This document shows positions 36,440-48,353 of a DNA stretch of 64,000 bases, piece after piece. The number at the start of each line of letters is the position of its first letter. The first letter of the stretch is position 1. Made by a program: the position numbers and the translations under genes. Location of the stretch: positions 16,120,001 through 16,184,000 of the forward strand of contig JBITNC010000001.1 of NCBI GenBank assembly GCA_050084985.1, written 5' to 3'. A model generated the notes under the pieces. That model ran no database searches, was not told the origin of the DNA, and worked only from the letters and a program-made list of their open reading frames with translations. This DNA comes from Nageia nagi (Eukaryota > Pinophyta).

Positions 36440-37691
36440 CCGTGAAATAAGTAGCAGGATGAAATGTTCTATGAACCTCACTACGATTGAATGAAATTGT
36501 ATGATGTATTATCTGAACTTATTTTGGACTATGTTTTGATAATTTGATACTATCACAAAGTATCCCATCTTATCATAAGACCTTTGATGAAGGGGATTCC
36601 ATTTATGTATAACATTTAATAGTAGTAATAATTTAATAAAATTATTTGAAAAATAAATGCATTTTTTAAATAAGTGTAAATTAAAAAATAATTTATTATT
36701 TTTAATTTCAAAATTAAAAGTAATACATTATGCTTTATTCATATGATCTTATAGAAGGTGTTTTATTTCTTATTGAAAATGAAGTTGGAAGATAATATAT
36801 ATTATACAATTATAAACTAATAAAGTTAGATCATCATAGGTTCTTTGTTATTGCTCAACAAACTTGACTAATACATTTATGTTTTAAAAGAGGTTGGTAA
36901 AAAGATTGACAAATGAAATCTAAGGGTTCTTCAGAGCAACTTGAGAAAGCTAAATAGCAAGCAAAATCTCATGCATTAGGTTTTCTTGGTTCTCATGCAC
37001 ATTGTTTACTCTTGAAGAGTTTGTGGGATAAATCTAATTATGAATATACATTTACTCCATCTTAGGTGGATTTGTTTGTTTTTAAGATGCCTCAACCTTT
37101 GTAGCCACCTAAATATGATTTCCATTTTATATAAAATCATATTTTAGGTAACAAAGGTATAAATTGTAAAAAGGTGTTAAAAGAAACATCATAATCAATG
37201 TAATTGATTTAATATCAAGACAACACCACATGCTTTATAATTCATGTAGATCTCAAAAAGCAATGATACTCAAGGCGCTTAGCTATAAAAGAAGATCAAG
37301 AGCAAAATATTCCCTATTAGCTATAAAATATTCCCTATATGAGGATTTTTTATCTTCTCTTCACTTTAATATGATATTGCTTAAGTTCATCTTTATTTTT
37401 ATCAAATTTGAGGGTGTCAATGTTGTACAAGGGTTGTTCGCAAGGTGTGCATGTCGTGATTCTTTAATCCGCGAAGCCTCATATCTAGAAGACAACCCTA
37501 TCTCAAGTGAAGCATCCCAAATCTAATGAAGAGAGTATCTAATCCCATTTGGTAATTGCATACATTTTCATATTTACATCCATAATATCTCAATTGGCAA
37601 TTCATAGTGCAATAGTGTCTTTTTTTAATTACAATTAATTATTTTACAACTACATTTTGGTGAATTTGATTGATCGAGAGGTTTTTCCCTC
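36440..37691. other. AT-rich DNA between host gene and gypsy element
   Basis: No recognised domain. The open frame at 37230-37526 shows no family features. The 5' LTR of the gypsy element that follows should lie here, but I could not find a matching repeat. Confidence 0.35.
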
Positions 37692-38549
37692 ATGGGTGAG
37701 ATCTTGCACAAATTTGTGATGGAATCCACACTGTTGACATTGTGTGTTTTCTACATACACAACATTAACATCTCTCTCATGTCTGCTACACTAGATATCA
37801 TAGCCTTCATGAAGGGCATGATAGTTGAACTTATGAAAATGGTTGAACAAGCCATTATAAGACACTTGAAGCAAGTGTCTACAAGTGCTACACAAAATCC
37901 TTCTCAGGGTGAGCTAGCTGGGAAGATTTTCAAAATTGAGACACATAAAAAAGCCTAGCAAAAGAAATAAGACTATGTTGGTGTCTTCACTTCACCCTTG
38001 TCAGAGGAGATCCTCAACTTCCCCCTATAACCTGATCTCAAGAACCCCAAGTTCGAGATGTTCAGTGGCAATCAGGACCTAAAACAACATCTTGTGAGCT
38101 TTTAGGAGGAGTGCTTGCTGAAGTTGGGAATCAAAGAGAAGTTGATAGCCAAATTTTTCCCAAGGAGTCTAAAGGGAGATGTCATCCAATGGTTCTATAA
38201 TTTATCGCTCAATTGTATTGATTCTTTCAAGTTCTTGATCAAAGTATTTATGGATTAGTATAAGCATAACATCAAGTAACAGTCAACAATCACAAAGTTG
38301 TGTTCTATTTATGCTAAGGACCTGATGAGATAATGGAAAAGTACATTCCATGGTTCAAAAGGGTATGACAATCTACAAGAAGAAAACTAGATGAAATTGA
38401 GATTTATGGTATTTTTGTCGACTCTTCTTCTCATTCTCAAGCAATATTATGCCATAGATTATACTTATATAGGATTTGGAAGTAAGAAAAAAAAAAATTT
38501 CGTAAAAGAAAAGATTTTACTTGAACTTGGAGCACTCAAGTATGTTACA
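37692..38549 (+). pseudogene. Gypsy gag, 5' part
   Basis: Begins MGEILHKFVME and carries MVEQAIIRHLKQVST, then PKFEMFSG region codons (near 38045), then EECLLKLGIKEKLIAKFFP and SLKGDVIQWFYNL (38108-38210), the plant Retrotrans_gag domain signature. Stops interrupt the frame (for example at QHLVSF then stop). It ends at the copia insertion. Confidence 0.75.
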
Positions 38550-38554
38550 ATAAA
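38550..38554. other. Target-site duplication ATAAA (left)
   Basis: Five-base direct repeat at the left of the copia C insertion, matched at 44164-44168. Perfect. Confidence 0.9.
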
Positions 38555-38836
38555 TGAGAGAACCAAAATGTTCTATATTATTCATCAAAATGAGTTACAT
38601 ATATAGGCTTAAGAAAGTCATTACAAGACAAGATAAGAAGTTGAGAATAATATTCTCATGACCATAAAAAAACTCACACTATACGTATCACCCTTAGATC
38701 ACTACATGACAAATTACTTGTTATAACAATAAACTAATAAATACTTAGACCTAGATACTTAGGAAAATACTTTAGTCCTAATTAATTAATCCTAATAACT
38801 TAGGACTTAGGAATCATGTTAGAAATACTTCCAACA
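38555..38836 (-). repeat. 3' LTR of copia C
   Basis: 282 bp. On the minus strand it runs TGTTGGAAG to GGTTCTCTCA. It has 7 A where the other LTR has 6 (at ~38665); otherwise identical as far as I could compare. Confidence 0.95.
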
Positions 38837-38851
38837 TACTCCCCCTTGATG
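38837..38851 (-). other. Polypurine tract of copia C
   Basis: Minus-strand AAGGGGGAGTA directly before the 3' LTR. It primes second-strand synthesis in LTR elements. Confidence 0.85.
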
Positions 38852-40733
38852 CTAAGTGGACTTACCAGGAAGTTCCTTAGCTTCAAAAACTGAGCTTTGA
38901 CAATGGCTTTGGTAAAAATATCAGCCACATTATCCAAAGTATTAATATGTCTAAGCTCCACTATCTTCTTCTCCACCATGTCTCTTATGAAGTGATACTT
39001 TATATCAAAATGCTTTGACCTGCTATGATGGATTGGATTTTATGCCAATTGGATGGCACTCTTGTTGTCACAATACAGAATAGTAGCACCACTTTGAATC
39101 TCACAAAGCTCCTCTAGAATCTTCCTTAACCACAATGCTTGAGCACTAGCACTTGTGATTGCAATATACTCCGCTTTGGTCGATGAAAGAGCCACCATAC
39201 TTTGTTTCTTTGAACTCCATGTTATCATACCTAAACCAAGACTGAAGCATTATCCGGATGTACTCTTCCTATCATCAATGTTGCTCCCCCAATCTGAATC
39301 ACTATAGCCAACAAGTTTGACACTCCCATGTTTGATGTAGTGGATGCCAAAATCAATTGTTCCTTGAACATATCTCAGAATTCTCTTTGCTGCTTTCATG
39401 TGTGACTCAAATGGATCACCCATATACCTGGATACAAGTGATGTAGCAAATGCAATATTGGGCCTAGTGTTTGTGAGAAACATAAGACTCCCTACAATGG
39501 ATCTATAAGTGGTTACATTGACTCTCACTCCCCCATCACCCTTACAAAGAAGCTCACCATGAGCAATTGGAGTGGGTAGTGGTTTACAACTTTCCATACC
39601 AAATTTCAACAACATATCTTTAGCATACTTGTTTTGACATACAAAGATTTCATCATTATATTGATATACTTCCAATCCTAAGAAGTAGTGCATAAGACCC
39701 AAGTCTTTCATTTCAAATTCATCCATCATTTTCTTTTTGAATTCATCATTCAATTTAGAAGAACTACCCATATAAATCAAATCATCAACATATAAACAAA
39801 CAAGTATAAGATCAATACCTTGCTTCATGATGTAGAGGGTAGGTTCATTCTTGCTCCTTTGGAAACCATATTGTTGAAAGTAGCCATCTATCCTTGAATA
39901 CCATGCCCTTGGTGCTTGCTTTAGGCCATACAAAGCCTTCTTCAATTTGTAGACTAGATGCTCTTTTCCTTTGATGACGAAACCTTGAGGTTGTTCCACA
40001 TAAACCTCTTCTTGCAAGTAGCCATTCAAAAATGCACTTTTCACATCCATGTGCATTACTTTCCACCCTTTGTGGGCAGCCAAAGAAAGGACCAACCTGA
40101 TTGTCTCTTGTCTTGCTACCGGTGCGAAAGTCTCTTCATAATCAATACCATATTTTTGCTTGAACCCCTTTGCAACAAGCCTTGCTTTGTGCTTTTCAAT
40201 AGTTCCATCACTATTGTATTTGGTCTTGTAGACCCATTTGCAACCTATACATTTCTTGTCTTTTGGAAGCTCCACAAGCTCCCAAGTTTCATTCTTTTCA
40301 ATAGAATGCATTTTTTCCTCCATTGCCTTCATCCACAAATCATTAGTACAAGCATTTTCAAAATAAGAGGGCTCAACATCAATGCTAGTCATAAGTGCAT
40401 AATTGACAATATCACCACTATGATCTTCATTTTCATCATCTCCATACATATTCAAATTTTCAAGTCTAGATACAACATTTTCCATCTCTTTTGCTTGACT
40501 TCTTGTGAGTCTCTTAGTGAAATTTGTATCTAAAATATTAGAAGTAGGATGATTTGCCAAAATTCTCTTCCACTTTTTAATATTTTCCTTTGCTTGACTC
40601 AATGGATTTGGTGGGCTTGAGGTACTTGGTGTGCAAGGTGAAGGAGGACTCTCTTGGCCTTGGCCATTTCTGGGCTCAACATTTGCATTATTGGGCTCAT
40701 TAGAAGAATCTTCATTAGCTGTTCCAACATCTT
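38852..40733 (-). pseudogene. Copia C RT and RNase H
   Basis: RT domain in the 39250-40602 frame: [52 protein letters not shown] and the catalytic [11 protein letters not shown]. It ends in the RNase H start [17 protein letters not shown], then a TAA (39250-39252) where Tyr is expected. The frame continues as CFSLGLGMITWSSKKQ, LSSTKAEYIA, CDNKSAIQLA, then a second TAA at 39040-39042, then HHSRSKHFDIKYHFI. At the N-side, an acidic, Pro-rich linker is out of frame with integrase because of a frameshift near 40735-40765. Length and order are normal for copia. Confidence 0.92.
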
Positions 40734-42107
40734 CTATGAATTTTGGATGACCACCATTCTTTCCCCTTCATCAAAAATCACATCTCTTGATATTACAATT
40801 TGCTTTGTTTTTGGATTGTAGAGTCTATATGCCTTAGAATTTTCACAATAACCCACAAAAACACATGCTTGGCTTTTTGGATCAAGTTTTTTTCTCTTTT
40901 CATCAGGAATGTGTGCATATGCTAAACAACCAAAAACTCTAAAATGTGCAACATTTGGCTTTCTTTCATACCATGCTTCATAGGGGGTGATTCCTTCCAA
41001 TGATTTAGTTGGGCTCCTATTAAGAATGTAAACACTTGTTCTACATGCATCAGCCCAAAACATATATTCCAAATCTTGAGAATGCAACATGCTTCTTGCC
41101 ATATTCACTATTGTCCTATTTCTCCTTTCACACACACCATTTTGTTGAGGAGTAAAACTTGTAGTAAGTTGCCTTTTAATTCCACAATCTTTGCAAAATT
41201 TTATGAATTCATTTGATATATACTCCCCTCCTCTATCAGTTCTTAGACATTTTATATAATATCCACTTTGTTTTTCCACATTATTCTTGAATTCCATGAA
41301 GTAACTAAGAACTTGATCTTTACTTTTTAAGAAAAATATCCAACACATTCTTGAAAAATCATCAATGAAAGTGAGGAAATAGGAATTCATACCCATACTT
41401 TTTGTTTGCATTGGACCACATATATCCGAATGCACCAATTGAAGAGGATAAGAGGCTCTCCATGCTTGGCCTCTTGGAAAGCTTGATCTATGGTGCTTGC
41501 CCAAAGCACAACCTCCACACACATCTTTGATTTCATCCACCTTTGGTAGCCCATGTACCATTTGATGAGATGTCAAAAGCCTTAAGCTTGAGTGATTGAG
41601 ATGCCCATATCTCAAATGCCACAACCAACTTTTGTTTTCAATAGACACATTAGCAAGTGCAGCCCCTTGGCTTCCAAATTTTAGAGGAAATAATTTGTTC
41701 TCATTCATTGGAACATTGGTAACAACCTTATTACCCCTATTCTTATCATAAATTACACATTTTCCATCATAAAAAACAAGCTTGTAATTATTTTCCATGA
41801 TTTGTCCAATACTTAACAAGTTATGTTGAAGTTTGGGAATAAAGTAAACATGATTTACCTTTTTCATTCCTTCCTTGGTTGGAACCTCCATGGTACCCAT
41901 GCCTTCAACTTGTAATGTGCTATTATCACCAATTCTTATCTTTGTCTTGAAGGAGTCATCAATGTGAGCAAATAGCTCTCCTTTGCCCATCATATGCTTG
42001 GATGCTCCTGAATCAAGTAGGCATGTCTCACTCATGTTTGGATCAGCCTTCCCATATGTCAAAAATAGATTTGCATCCTCTTCTCCATAGTTTGCACTTC
42101 TCCTTTC
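40734..42107 (-). pseudogene. Copia C protease and integrase
   Basis: In frame with gag after a single TAA. Protease active site CLLDSGASKHMMG. GAG-pre-integrase WHLRYGHLNHSSL...CGGCALGKHHRSSF. Integrase core HSDICGPM, FLTFIDDFSRMCW, LRTDRGGEYIS, and TPQQNGVCERRNRTIV hold the D, D and E residues. C-terminal AHFRVFGCLAYAHIP and ACVFVGYCENSKAYRLY, ending in [13 protein letters not shown] and a premature stop at 40734-40736. This reading frame (442 codons from the first ATG) is open, so protease and integrase are intact in sequence, cut off from RT by the frameshift. Confidence 0.92.
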
Positions 42108-42947
42108 TTAATAAGCCTTCAATCTACATTCCTTCTCATAATGCCCAAATTTATTGCAATAGTAGCATTGCTTATTGGATTTGTCACTTGCTTTGGATTG
42201 TTGTTGCTGATGTGGTTGGCCTCCTTGGCCTCTTCCTTGACCTCGGCCTTTACCTTGACTACTCACATTGGCTTTCCCTTCTTTGAGGGCAAAATCCTTG
42301 TCATCACCACCTCCAAAGCTTGAAGATGATGAATCTTGTAGTCTTTCTTCATGGGACATAAGTGAACCAACAAGCTGATCATAAGAGAGAGTATCAAGAT
42401 CTTTGCTCTCTTCAATGATGATTGCAACCGGATTCCACTTTGGAAGAAGAGATCTCAAAACTTTCTTTACAACCACTTCATTCTCAATTTCTTCACCAAG
42501 TGTCTTCATTTTGTTGACACAAGTTTGAACTCTAACACAATAATCAGCAACCTTCTCTTCATCCTTCATCTTGAGATTTTCAAAATCCCTCTTGAGAGTT
42601 TGAATTCTCACTTGCTTGACTTGATTGCTTCCTTGGTATCTATCCTTCAAAGCCTTCCATGCATCTTTTGTTGTTGTACATGAAGCTATCCTTGGAAATA
42701 TGCTCTTATCCATTGCCATTTGAAGATGATACAAGGCACAATAGTTCTTTTTTTGAGCTTCTCTCCTTGCAATCCTCTCAGCCCCTTGCAAAGTAGACCA
42801 ATCAATTGGCTCATCATAGCCATCTTCTACAATCTCCCAAAAACCTTTGCCAATGAGTAATGTCTTCATTTTGATAGACCAATACTCATATTCTTCACCA
42901 TTGAACTCAGAAATTGGCCATGAGGGTTTGTTGCTATTTGAAGCCAT
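42108..42947 (-). CDS. Copia C gag, open frame
   Basis: Intact gag of ~279 codons from MASNSNKPSW. UBN2-type gag core: WSIKMKTLLIGKGFWEIVEDG, AWKALKDRYQG, LKRDFENLKMKDEEKVADY, VLRSLLPKWNPVAIIIEESKD. A Ser/Gly/Gln-rich linker follows, then one CCHC zinc knuckle CYYCNKFGHYEKEC and a stop (TAA at 42108-42110). I chose M at 42947 rather than the upstream M at 43094 because the extra 49 residues precede the usual gag start and lie in the leader. Gag packages the element's RNA into virus-like particles. Confidence 0.85.
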   Translation of the reverse strand: MASNSNKPSWPISEFNGEEYEYWSIKMKTLLIGKGFWEIVEDGYDEPIDWSTLQGAERIARREAQKKNYCALYHLQMAMDKSIFPRIASCTTTKDAWKALKDRYQGSNQVKQVRIQTLKRDFENLKMKDEEKVADYCVRVQTCVNKMKTLGEEIENEVVVKKVLRSLLPKWNPVAIIIEESKDLDTLSYDQLVGSLMSHEERLQDSSSSSFGGGDDKDFALKEGKANVSSQGKGRGQGRGQGGQPHQQQQSKASDKSNKQCYYCNKFGHYEKECRLKAY

Positions 42948-43868
42948 TCTACAATGCTCAAATGCAAAAATTGCAAAAAATGAAATTTGAAGGTGCTTGC
43001 TAAGTCTCTCCAAACTTTCACTTTCCCACTCTAACCCAAATGGACTAAATATGCACTGACTGTCAACATCAGAGTTTTCTCCTCTCTTTTGCAATTCCTC
43101 ACATCAGATGGCTCCTCACACCCTCTTCTCAGATCATGATGCCTTATCCAACGCTTCATGTGTGCACAGCGTTGTCTCACTAGATGGACAAACTATAGAA
43201 TGTGCATTTCAAGCAATCAAATATGGTCCATGCTGGTCATGAATACTGTCCACGCTTACCACCAGCATGTTGTTCACATCCATGTTCTCCACAATTCAAT
43301 TCCTCAGCAGCTCCACGTCCAGGTCTGATATGGTGTTCAGTGTTCTCTCCTTCAACACATGCACAATGTTTTTGGATAACAACGATGTCTCCAATGCTGG
43401 CAGGTCTTCTTTACACATAGAGCCTTCAAATCGTAGGCTTTGCTGGTCTTCACATGCACAAAAATCTCCTATAGATGTGCACTATAGACACAAATCTGGC
43501 TGTCCACAATGTAGATCTACATGATCCTCACAAAACAGCAGCACCTAGCCTTCAGGTAGATGCACTTCCCAGCATCACTATGCATGTATGGAGCCTCCAC
43601 AATGGTTGATGATCCACTATGCTACGCAGTACATAGACATTAGTCTCTCCTTCACATACATGGACTGGTATGGAACGTCACAACACTAAGGCAGCTCTTT
43701 GCTTCCACAGAAACAAGAATTTTTCTAGAGGCTTTGGATCTCACACTTGCAAGAATTTGATAAATTCTTTGCAATGCATCCACAAGCTCAATAATTCTGA
43801 TGATAGTCCTTGAGGAGCTTGATAAGATCCTTTAAGACTTCACCCACTCTAACCCTATGATCGATTCA
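42948..43868 (-). other. Leader of copia C (PBS to gag)
   Basis: ~920 bp, richer in GC than the surroundings. Short open frames on both strands (such as 43202-43420) show no family features. Plausibly a 5' untranslated leader. Confidence 0.6.
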
Positions 43869-43880
43869 GCTCTGATACCA
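43869..43880 (-). other. Primer-binding site of copia C
   Basis: Minus-strand TGGTATCAGAGC, two bases from the 5' LTR. Perfect match to the tRNA-iMet type. Confidence 0.92.
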
Positions 43881-43882
43881 TT

Positions 43883-44163
43883 TGAGAGAACCAAAATGTT
43901 CTATATTATTCATCAAAATGAGTTACATATATAGGCTTAAGAAAGTCATTACAAGACAAGATAAGAAGTTGAGAATAATATTCTCATGACCATAAAAAAC
44001 TCACACTATACGTATCACCCTTAGATCACTACATGACAAATTACTTGTTATAACAATAAACTAATAAATACTTAGACCTAGATACTTAGGAAAATACTTT
44101 AGTCCTAATTAATTAATCCTAATAACTTAGGACTTAGGAATCATGTTAGAAATACTTCCAACA
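43883..44163 (-). repeat. 5' LTR of copia C
   Basis: 281 bp, starts TGTTGGAAG on the minus strand (at 44163). Differs from the 3' LTR by one base. Confidence 0.95.
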
Positions 44164-44168
44164 ATAAA

Positions 44169-45110
44169 GAGGATTATAAGCCTTATGTAAAGAAATATGA
44201 GAAAAATGTCAATATGGTTGATGCACAGACATTGCCCAGATCAACCACATAGAGGCTTCTAAGTTCACCTTTCCAATTCCTCCAAGATTCATCTTCCAAG
44301 ATCTTGTCAAGAAAGGGCTTTTTAAACCTTTAGATAGGAGAGCACAAGATGACATCATGGATTTTGATAATCAATATTTCTACTATTCTTATCATCAAAA
44401 GAGGGGTCATTCTACAAATCAATGCAAACCATTAGAGGATGCAATCTTGGATCTAATTGCACAAGGAAAGTATGAAGTGAAGGACACAAGAGAGGCTTCT
44501 AATTACCAATCAACCAACACTATTTTAGTGGATGAAGACATATGTGCAACAATTCAAAAGGGTTGTCCAAGATCAATACCCAATCATGTCACAACTGAAC
44601 AAGTAAGTCTTCCACTTAATCTTAAGTCATACAATATGATAGAATAGTTGAAAATCAAGCAAATTAGTTTGTATGAGCTTATTAGTATTTTTGAGCCATA
44701 TATGAAGATCTTTTATAGTGTATTTAAAAAAGAAAAGGTTTCTAGTAACAATTTTGTTATCACTTTTTCTAAGAAAATTCAATCCCTTCAAGATTTTCAT
44801 GTCATCACTTTTGATGATAAAGAGTTACCTAAAAAGGAAATTATTTATGAGTACTTAGATCTCTTTACCACACCTAGGATTGAGGGATGGGAAATTAAGA
44901 GATCAATGGTAGATCATGGAATAGGTGTTAATATTTGGTCACAATTGTTTTTACAATATCTAAAAAAGAATGGGCTTCAAATCCCACCCATGGATGAGCC
45001 CACCCTTCTCATAAGAGGTTTGAGAATGTGTCTAAAAGAGCACTTAGTATTGTCTCTCTTCCAATCCAATTAGGATCAAGAATAATTTAGTCTTTATTCC
45101 ATGTCATGAT
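44169..45110 (+). pseudogene. Gypsy gag end and protease
   Basis: Continues the gag split at 38549. Shows a knuckle-like YHQKRGHSTNQCKPLEDAI (44390-44450), followed by the protease region: EIKRSMVDHGIGVNIWSQLF (~44890-44960), in which the usual D-(S/T/H)-G active site reads DHG, and LQYLKKNGLQIPP. Two adjacent open frames (44357-44647 and 44648-45073) join with one stop between them. Confidence 0.7.
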
Positions 45111-46320
45111 TGGGAAACTTTCCTAAAATTTTCTCTTAGGGAGACCTTGAATCCATGAGATGAGGGTAGTTCCATTCACCTTGCACAATTACATCAAGTT
45201 TGAATATGAAGGATAGATTCACATAGTGGCAACAAATCCTAAGCCTTATGCATTGTGCAATTTAGGGTATTTGGAGATTGATGGACTAGATATCCATCAT
45301 ATAAATTAGTTCAATGTTCCTCAAAAGGAGCAACAATCTGTGTTGGTGAAAGAAAAAATATAAGCAAAAGATACGAAGATTGGTATGGGCACATACAAAA
45401 TTCAAAACTTGGATCCCATGTCCTTTGCCAAAGACCTCGAACAACCCAAAATAATGTAGTACAAACAATGTACACACTATGTGGAGGGGGATTCAATCAT
45501 GCAAATGATGATCAATCGATCACTTCTTGCTTTATAGCTTTTCTATCACCTACTCTTGATCCTGAGATAGACAAAAAGATGCAATCATACATGAATAAGC
45601 TTTGTAATAACTCTTTTCCATCTCCTTTTGATAAAAAGCACATGGAACAAAATTGCAATTATAAGTAAGGGGGTCTAGAAAAATTAGAGCATGGAATGTA
45701 TTCTTTTCCATTATATTTAAGCTCTCAGAAATATAAGAAAGGTTTGAGATGTACTTAGTTCATTGTTAAGTTCTTCAAGACCTATTAAGTTTTTTCCATA
45801 ATGTAACTTGATTGATCTTTTAGATGAGATTGATGAGGACTTATGGATTGGTGCTAATATTTCACTTGAATTTGATTATTTTGCCATTGATAATGCTTTT
45901 ATTGAATACATGGGGGGACATTTTGAGCTATCCAAGTAAAAAAAATAAAATAAATCCATATTATTCCCTTAGTCAACATGGATACTTTAGGAAAAAAATC
46001 AATTTCATTGAGGTGTTTCAAGCATAAAAGGATGTTGATGAGGAGGTTGAGATAACTGATATTCTTGGGTTGAAGGAGCTTCCTTCTTTATTGCAAAAAT
46101 AATATGAGTTAACATTTCTAGCTGAGTAGTTGCTTGATGTTAATATTGGCATTGTTGAAAAACCAAGGGAAGTCAAGATTTAAGCTAGTATTAATCTAAA
46201 TTATCAAAAAGGATACAAAGATAAATTCCTTATACATAATACAAATTTATCTTGGTCTTACTCTGATATGCTTGGTTTAGATCCATCTTTTTTAATGCAT
46301 AATTTACCTCTAAAAAAAGG
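45111..46320 (+). pseudogene. Gypsy protease to RT linker
   Basis: Piecewise translation: VATNPKPYALCNL (~45225-45265), then MYTLCGGGFNHANDDQSITS (45468 on) and SPTLDPEIDKKM. These are long, stop-rich remains of the linker between protease and RT in Tat-like elements. No enzyme motif of its own. Confidence 0.55.
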
Positions 46321-47100
46321 TAGTAAACTTGTAAAGCAAAAGATTATAAAGATGCATCCTTCTAAAGCATTACTAGTCAAGAAAGAGATAGAAAAATAAT
46401 TGAATGTTTGGTTGATTAGACCAATAGATTATTATAAATGGATGGTTAATATAATTCTTGTTACAAATCCAAATGGAGAAATAAGGATTTGTATTGACTT
46501 TAGAGATATTCATAATATTTTCCCAAAATATTACTTTCCTTTTCCAAACATTAATATGATTATGGATAGCATAGTTGGTCATGATACTATCTTGTATGGA
46601 TAGGTTTTCTATTTATAATCAATTCTTGATTAACCCAACTAACCAACACAAAACAACCTTCACTAATACATGGGAAAACTTTTGTTAGAAGGTAATGCCT
46701 TTTGATCTTAAAAATGTAGGATCCACTTACCAACTTGACATGGTATCTATGTTTCATGAGCATATTCATAAGTCAATTGAGGTGTATGTTGATGATATTT
46801 TGGTTAAGTCCAAATAAGTCCAAAATAATTTGTAGCTACTAGATGAGGTATTTAACATCATTGAAAAATATAATCTTATATTGAAACTATAAAAATGTGC
46901 TTTTGGTGTTGCTTTAGGAAAGTTGTTAGATTTTATGGTTTCAAAAAGAGGAATTGAGATTGATCCCAAAAAGGTAAAAGCCATCATTAGTATACAACAT
47001 CCCAAAAATATAAAGAAATTGAGTATCCAAGGCAAAATTAATTTGGTAAGAATATTTATTTCTCAACATGGTGATAAATGCAGCCTTTATTAATTTTCTT
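46321..47100 (+). pseudogene. Gypsy RT domain
   Basis: NVWLIRPIDYYKWMVNIIL, NGEIRICIDFRDI, FPFPNINMIMDSIVGH, NPTNQHKTT, IHKSIEVYVDDILVKSK (YVDD present) and GIEIDPKKVKAI in order. Frame broken by stops and frameshifts. Confidence 0.8.
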
Positions 47101-48353
47101 AAGAAGAATGTTAAGTTTGAATGAGATGATAAGTGTCAAAAAGCATTTGAATATATCAAGAAATATTTTCATTTTCCTTTTATTTTGGTTCCAATGAATT
47201 TCCAAAGGAAGCATATCTTTATATTTCAGCTACAATGTTTGCCTTAGGGGAAATGCTCTATCAGTAGGATGAGCATCTCAAAGAAAGGGTTATATAGTAT
47301 ATTAGCAAATCTCTTTTGGACCATGAAACAAGGTACATTCCCATGGAAAATATTTGTCTTGGAATTATCTATGCTACAAAAATTTGATGTATTAGCTTTT
47401 GTATTGTACCATATACATTGTTAGTCTTGTAAATCCTTTGAAATACCTCATGTCCAATTAACATATTTTAAGAAGGGTAGCAAAGTAGATGATGCTATTA
47501 CAAGAATTTGATATTAATATTATGAAATGAAAGTTTGTTAATGGATAGGAAATTGCAAATCTAATAGATGAATTCCCTTAGAATGATGGAATTATGATAC
47601 ATGAAAAATTCCCAAATGATTATGAATTCTATTGACCACTATAGCAATGTACACATCATGCAAAGGGGCACCTATGCCATTTTGGTTATCAATGGGAGAT
47701 CCATGATGAGTACATTTTCTTCACATAAAATGAGCCTAAAGAATTTACATTATATTTTAATAGATCAAAGAGCACATATGGAGTAGGGTAAAGTATCATA
47801 TTTATTTCATCTTCTAATGATGTGATTCCCATGGCTTACAAACTTGGTTTCAAATGCACTGACAATATGGCACAATATGAGGCATTAATCTTAGGCCTAA
47901 AAGTTATTATGGTTCTTAAAATTAATCATTTAAAAATATATGGTGATTCATAGCTTTTCATTAATCAAGTTAATAATATTTACAACAATAACTATTGCAT
48001 CTATACAAAGTGGTTGCTTAGTTGATTGATCATTTTGAAATATACACCATTGATAATATTCCTAGAACCAATAATAGATATGCAGATGCCATGGCAAGTG
48101 AAACATCCTTAGCACCCATTGAGATAGAATATGAATAGATAATTCTCATAATCAAGAAGTTAGGTATGCCTTCTTATAGTTATTGTAATCATGTTGAGCA
48201 TTTCTATGATACATACTATGTTACATCTCAAGAATGTGCTACTCCATCATGGTATTCAAATATTTATAGTTACTTGAAGGATCAAACAATTTCTCAATAT
48301 TTTGATAGAAATGAAAGAATCAGACTAAAAAGAATAACTCTCAAGTATCTTAT
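47101..48353 (+). pseudogene. Gypsy RNase H domains, truncated
   Basis: SSNDVIPMAYKLGFKCTDNMAQYEAL (47810-47890) and IYGDS-stop-LFINQVNN (~47935-47970) are the second RNase H type of the Tat/Ogre group. WYSNIYSYLKDQTISQYF (~48250) marks the region before integrase. The frame stops at 48353, where the inverted LTR fragment begins, so integrase is lost. Confidence 0.7.

Larger units (their letters stand above)
38555..44163 (-). mobile_element. Young Ty1/copia element (copia C)
   Basis: 5.6 kb on the minus strand. LTRs at 38555-38836 and 43883-44163 differ only by one A in an A-run. PBS TGGTATCAGAGC (complement at 43869-43880) and PPT AAGGGGGAG next to the 3' LTR are perfect. Gag, protease, integrase, RT and RNase H are all recognisable and in the copia order, but the reading frame is broken by three in-frame stops and one frameshift. 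Insertion is recent; coding capacity is lost. Confidence 0.95.
37692..48353 (+). mobile_element. Ty3/gypsy element, Tat/Ogre-like, decayed and interrupted
   Basis: Domains in order: gag (37692-38549 and from 44169), CCHC-like knuckle, protease, RT and RNase H, all on the + strand with many stops. RT is of the type in which IEVYVDDILVKSK is conserved, and an extra RNase H domain follows; this points to the Tat/Ogre group. It is split at ATAAA by a young copia element (38555-44163) and cut at 48353 by an inverted LTR fragment. No LTR of its own was identified. Confidence 0.75.

Noticed and set aside
39958-40533. Plus-strand open frame of 191 codons
   Set aside because: Antisense to the copia C RT frame, which has clear RT motifs.
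42948-43094. Longer gag start (49 extra residues) for copia C
   Set aside because: The extra part is leader sequence; MASNSNKPSW matches where copia gag usually starts.
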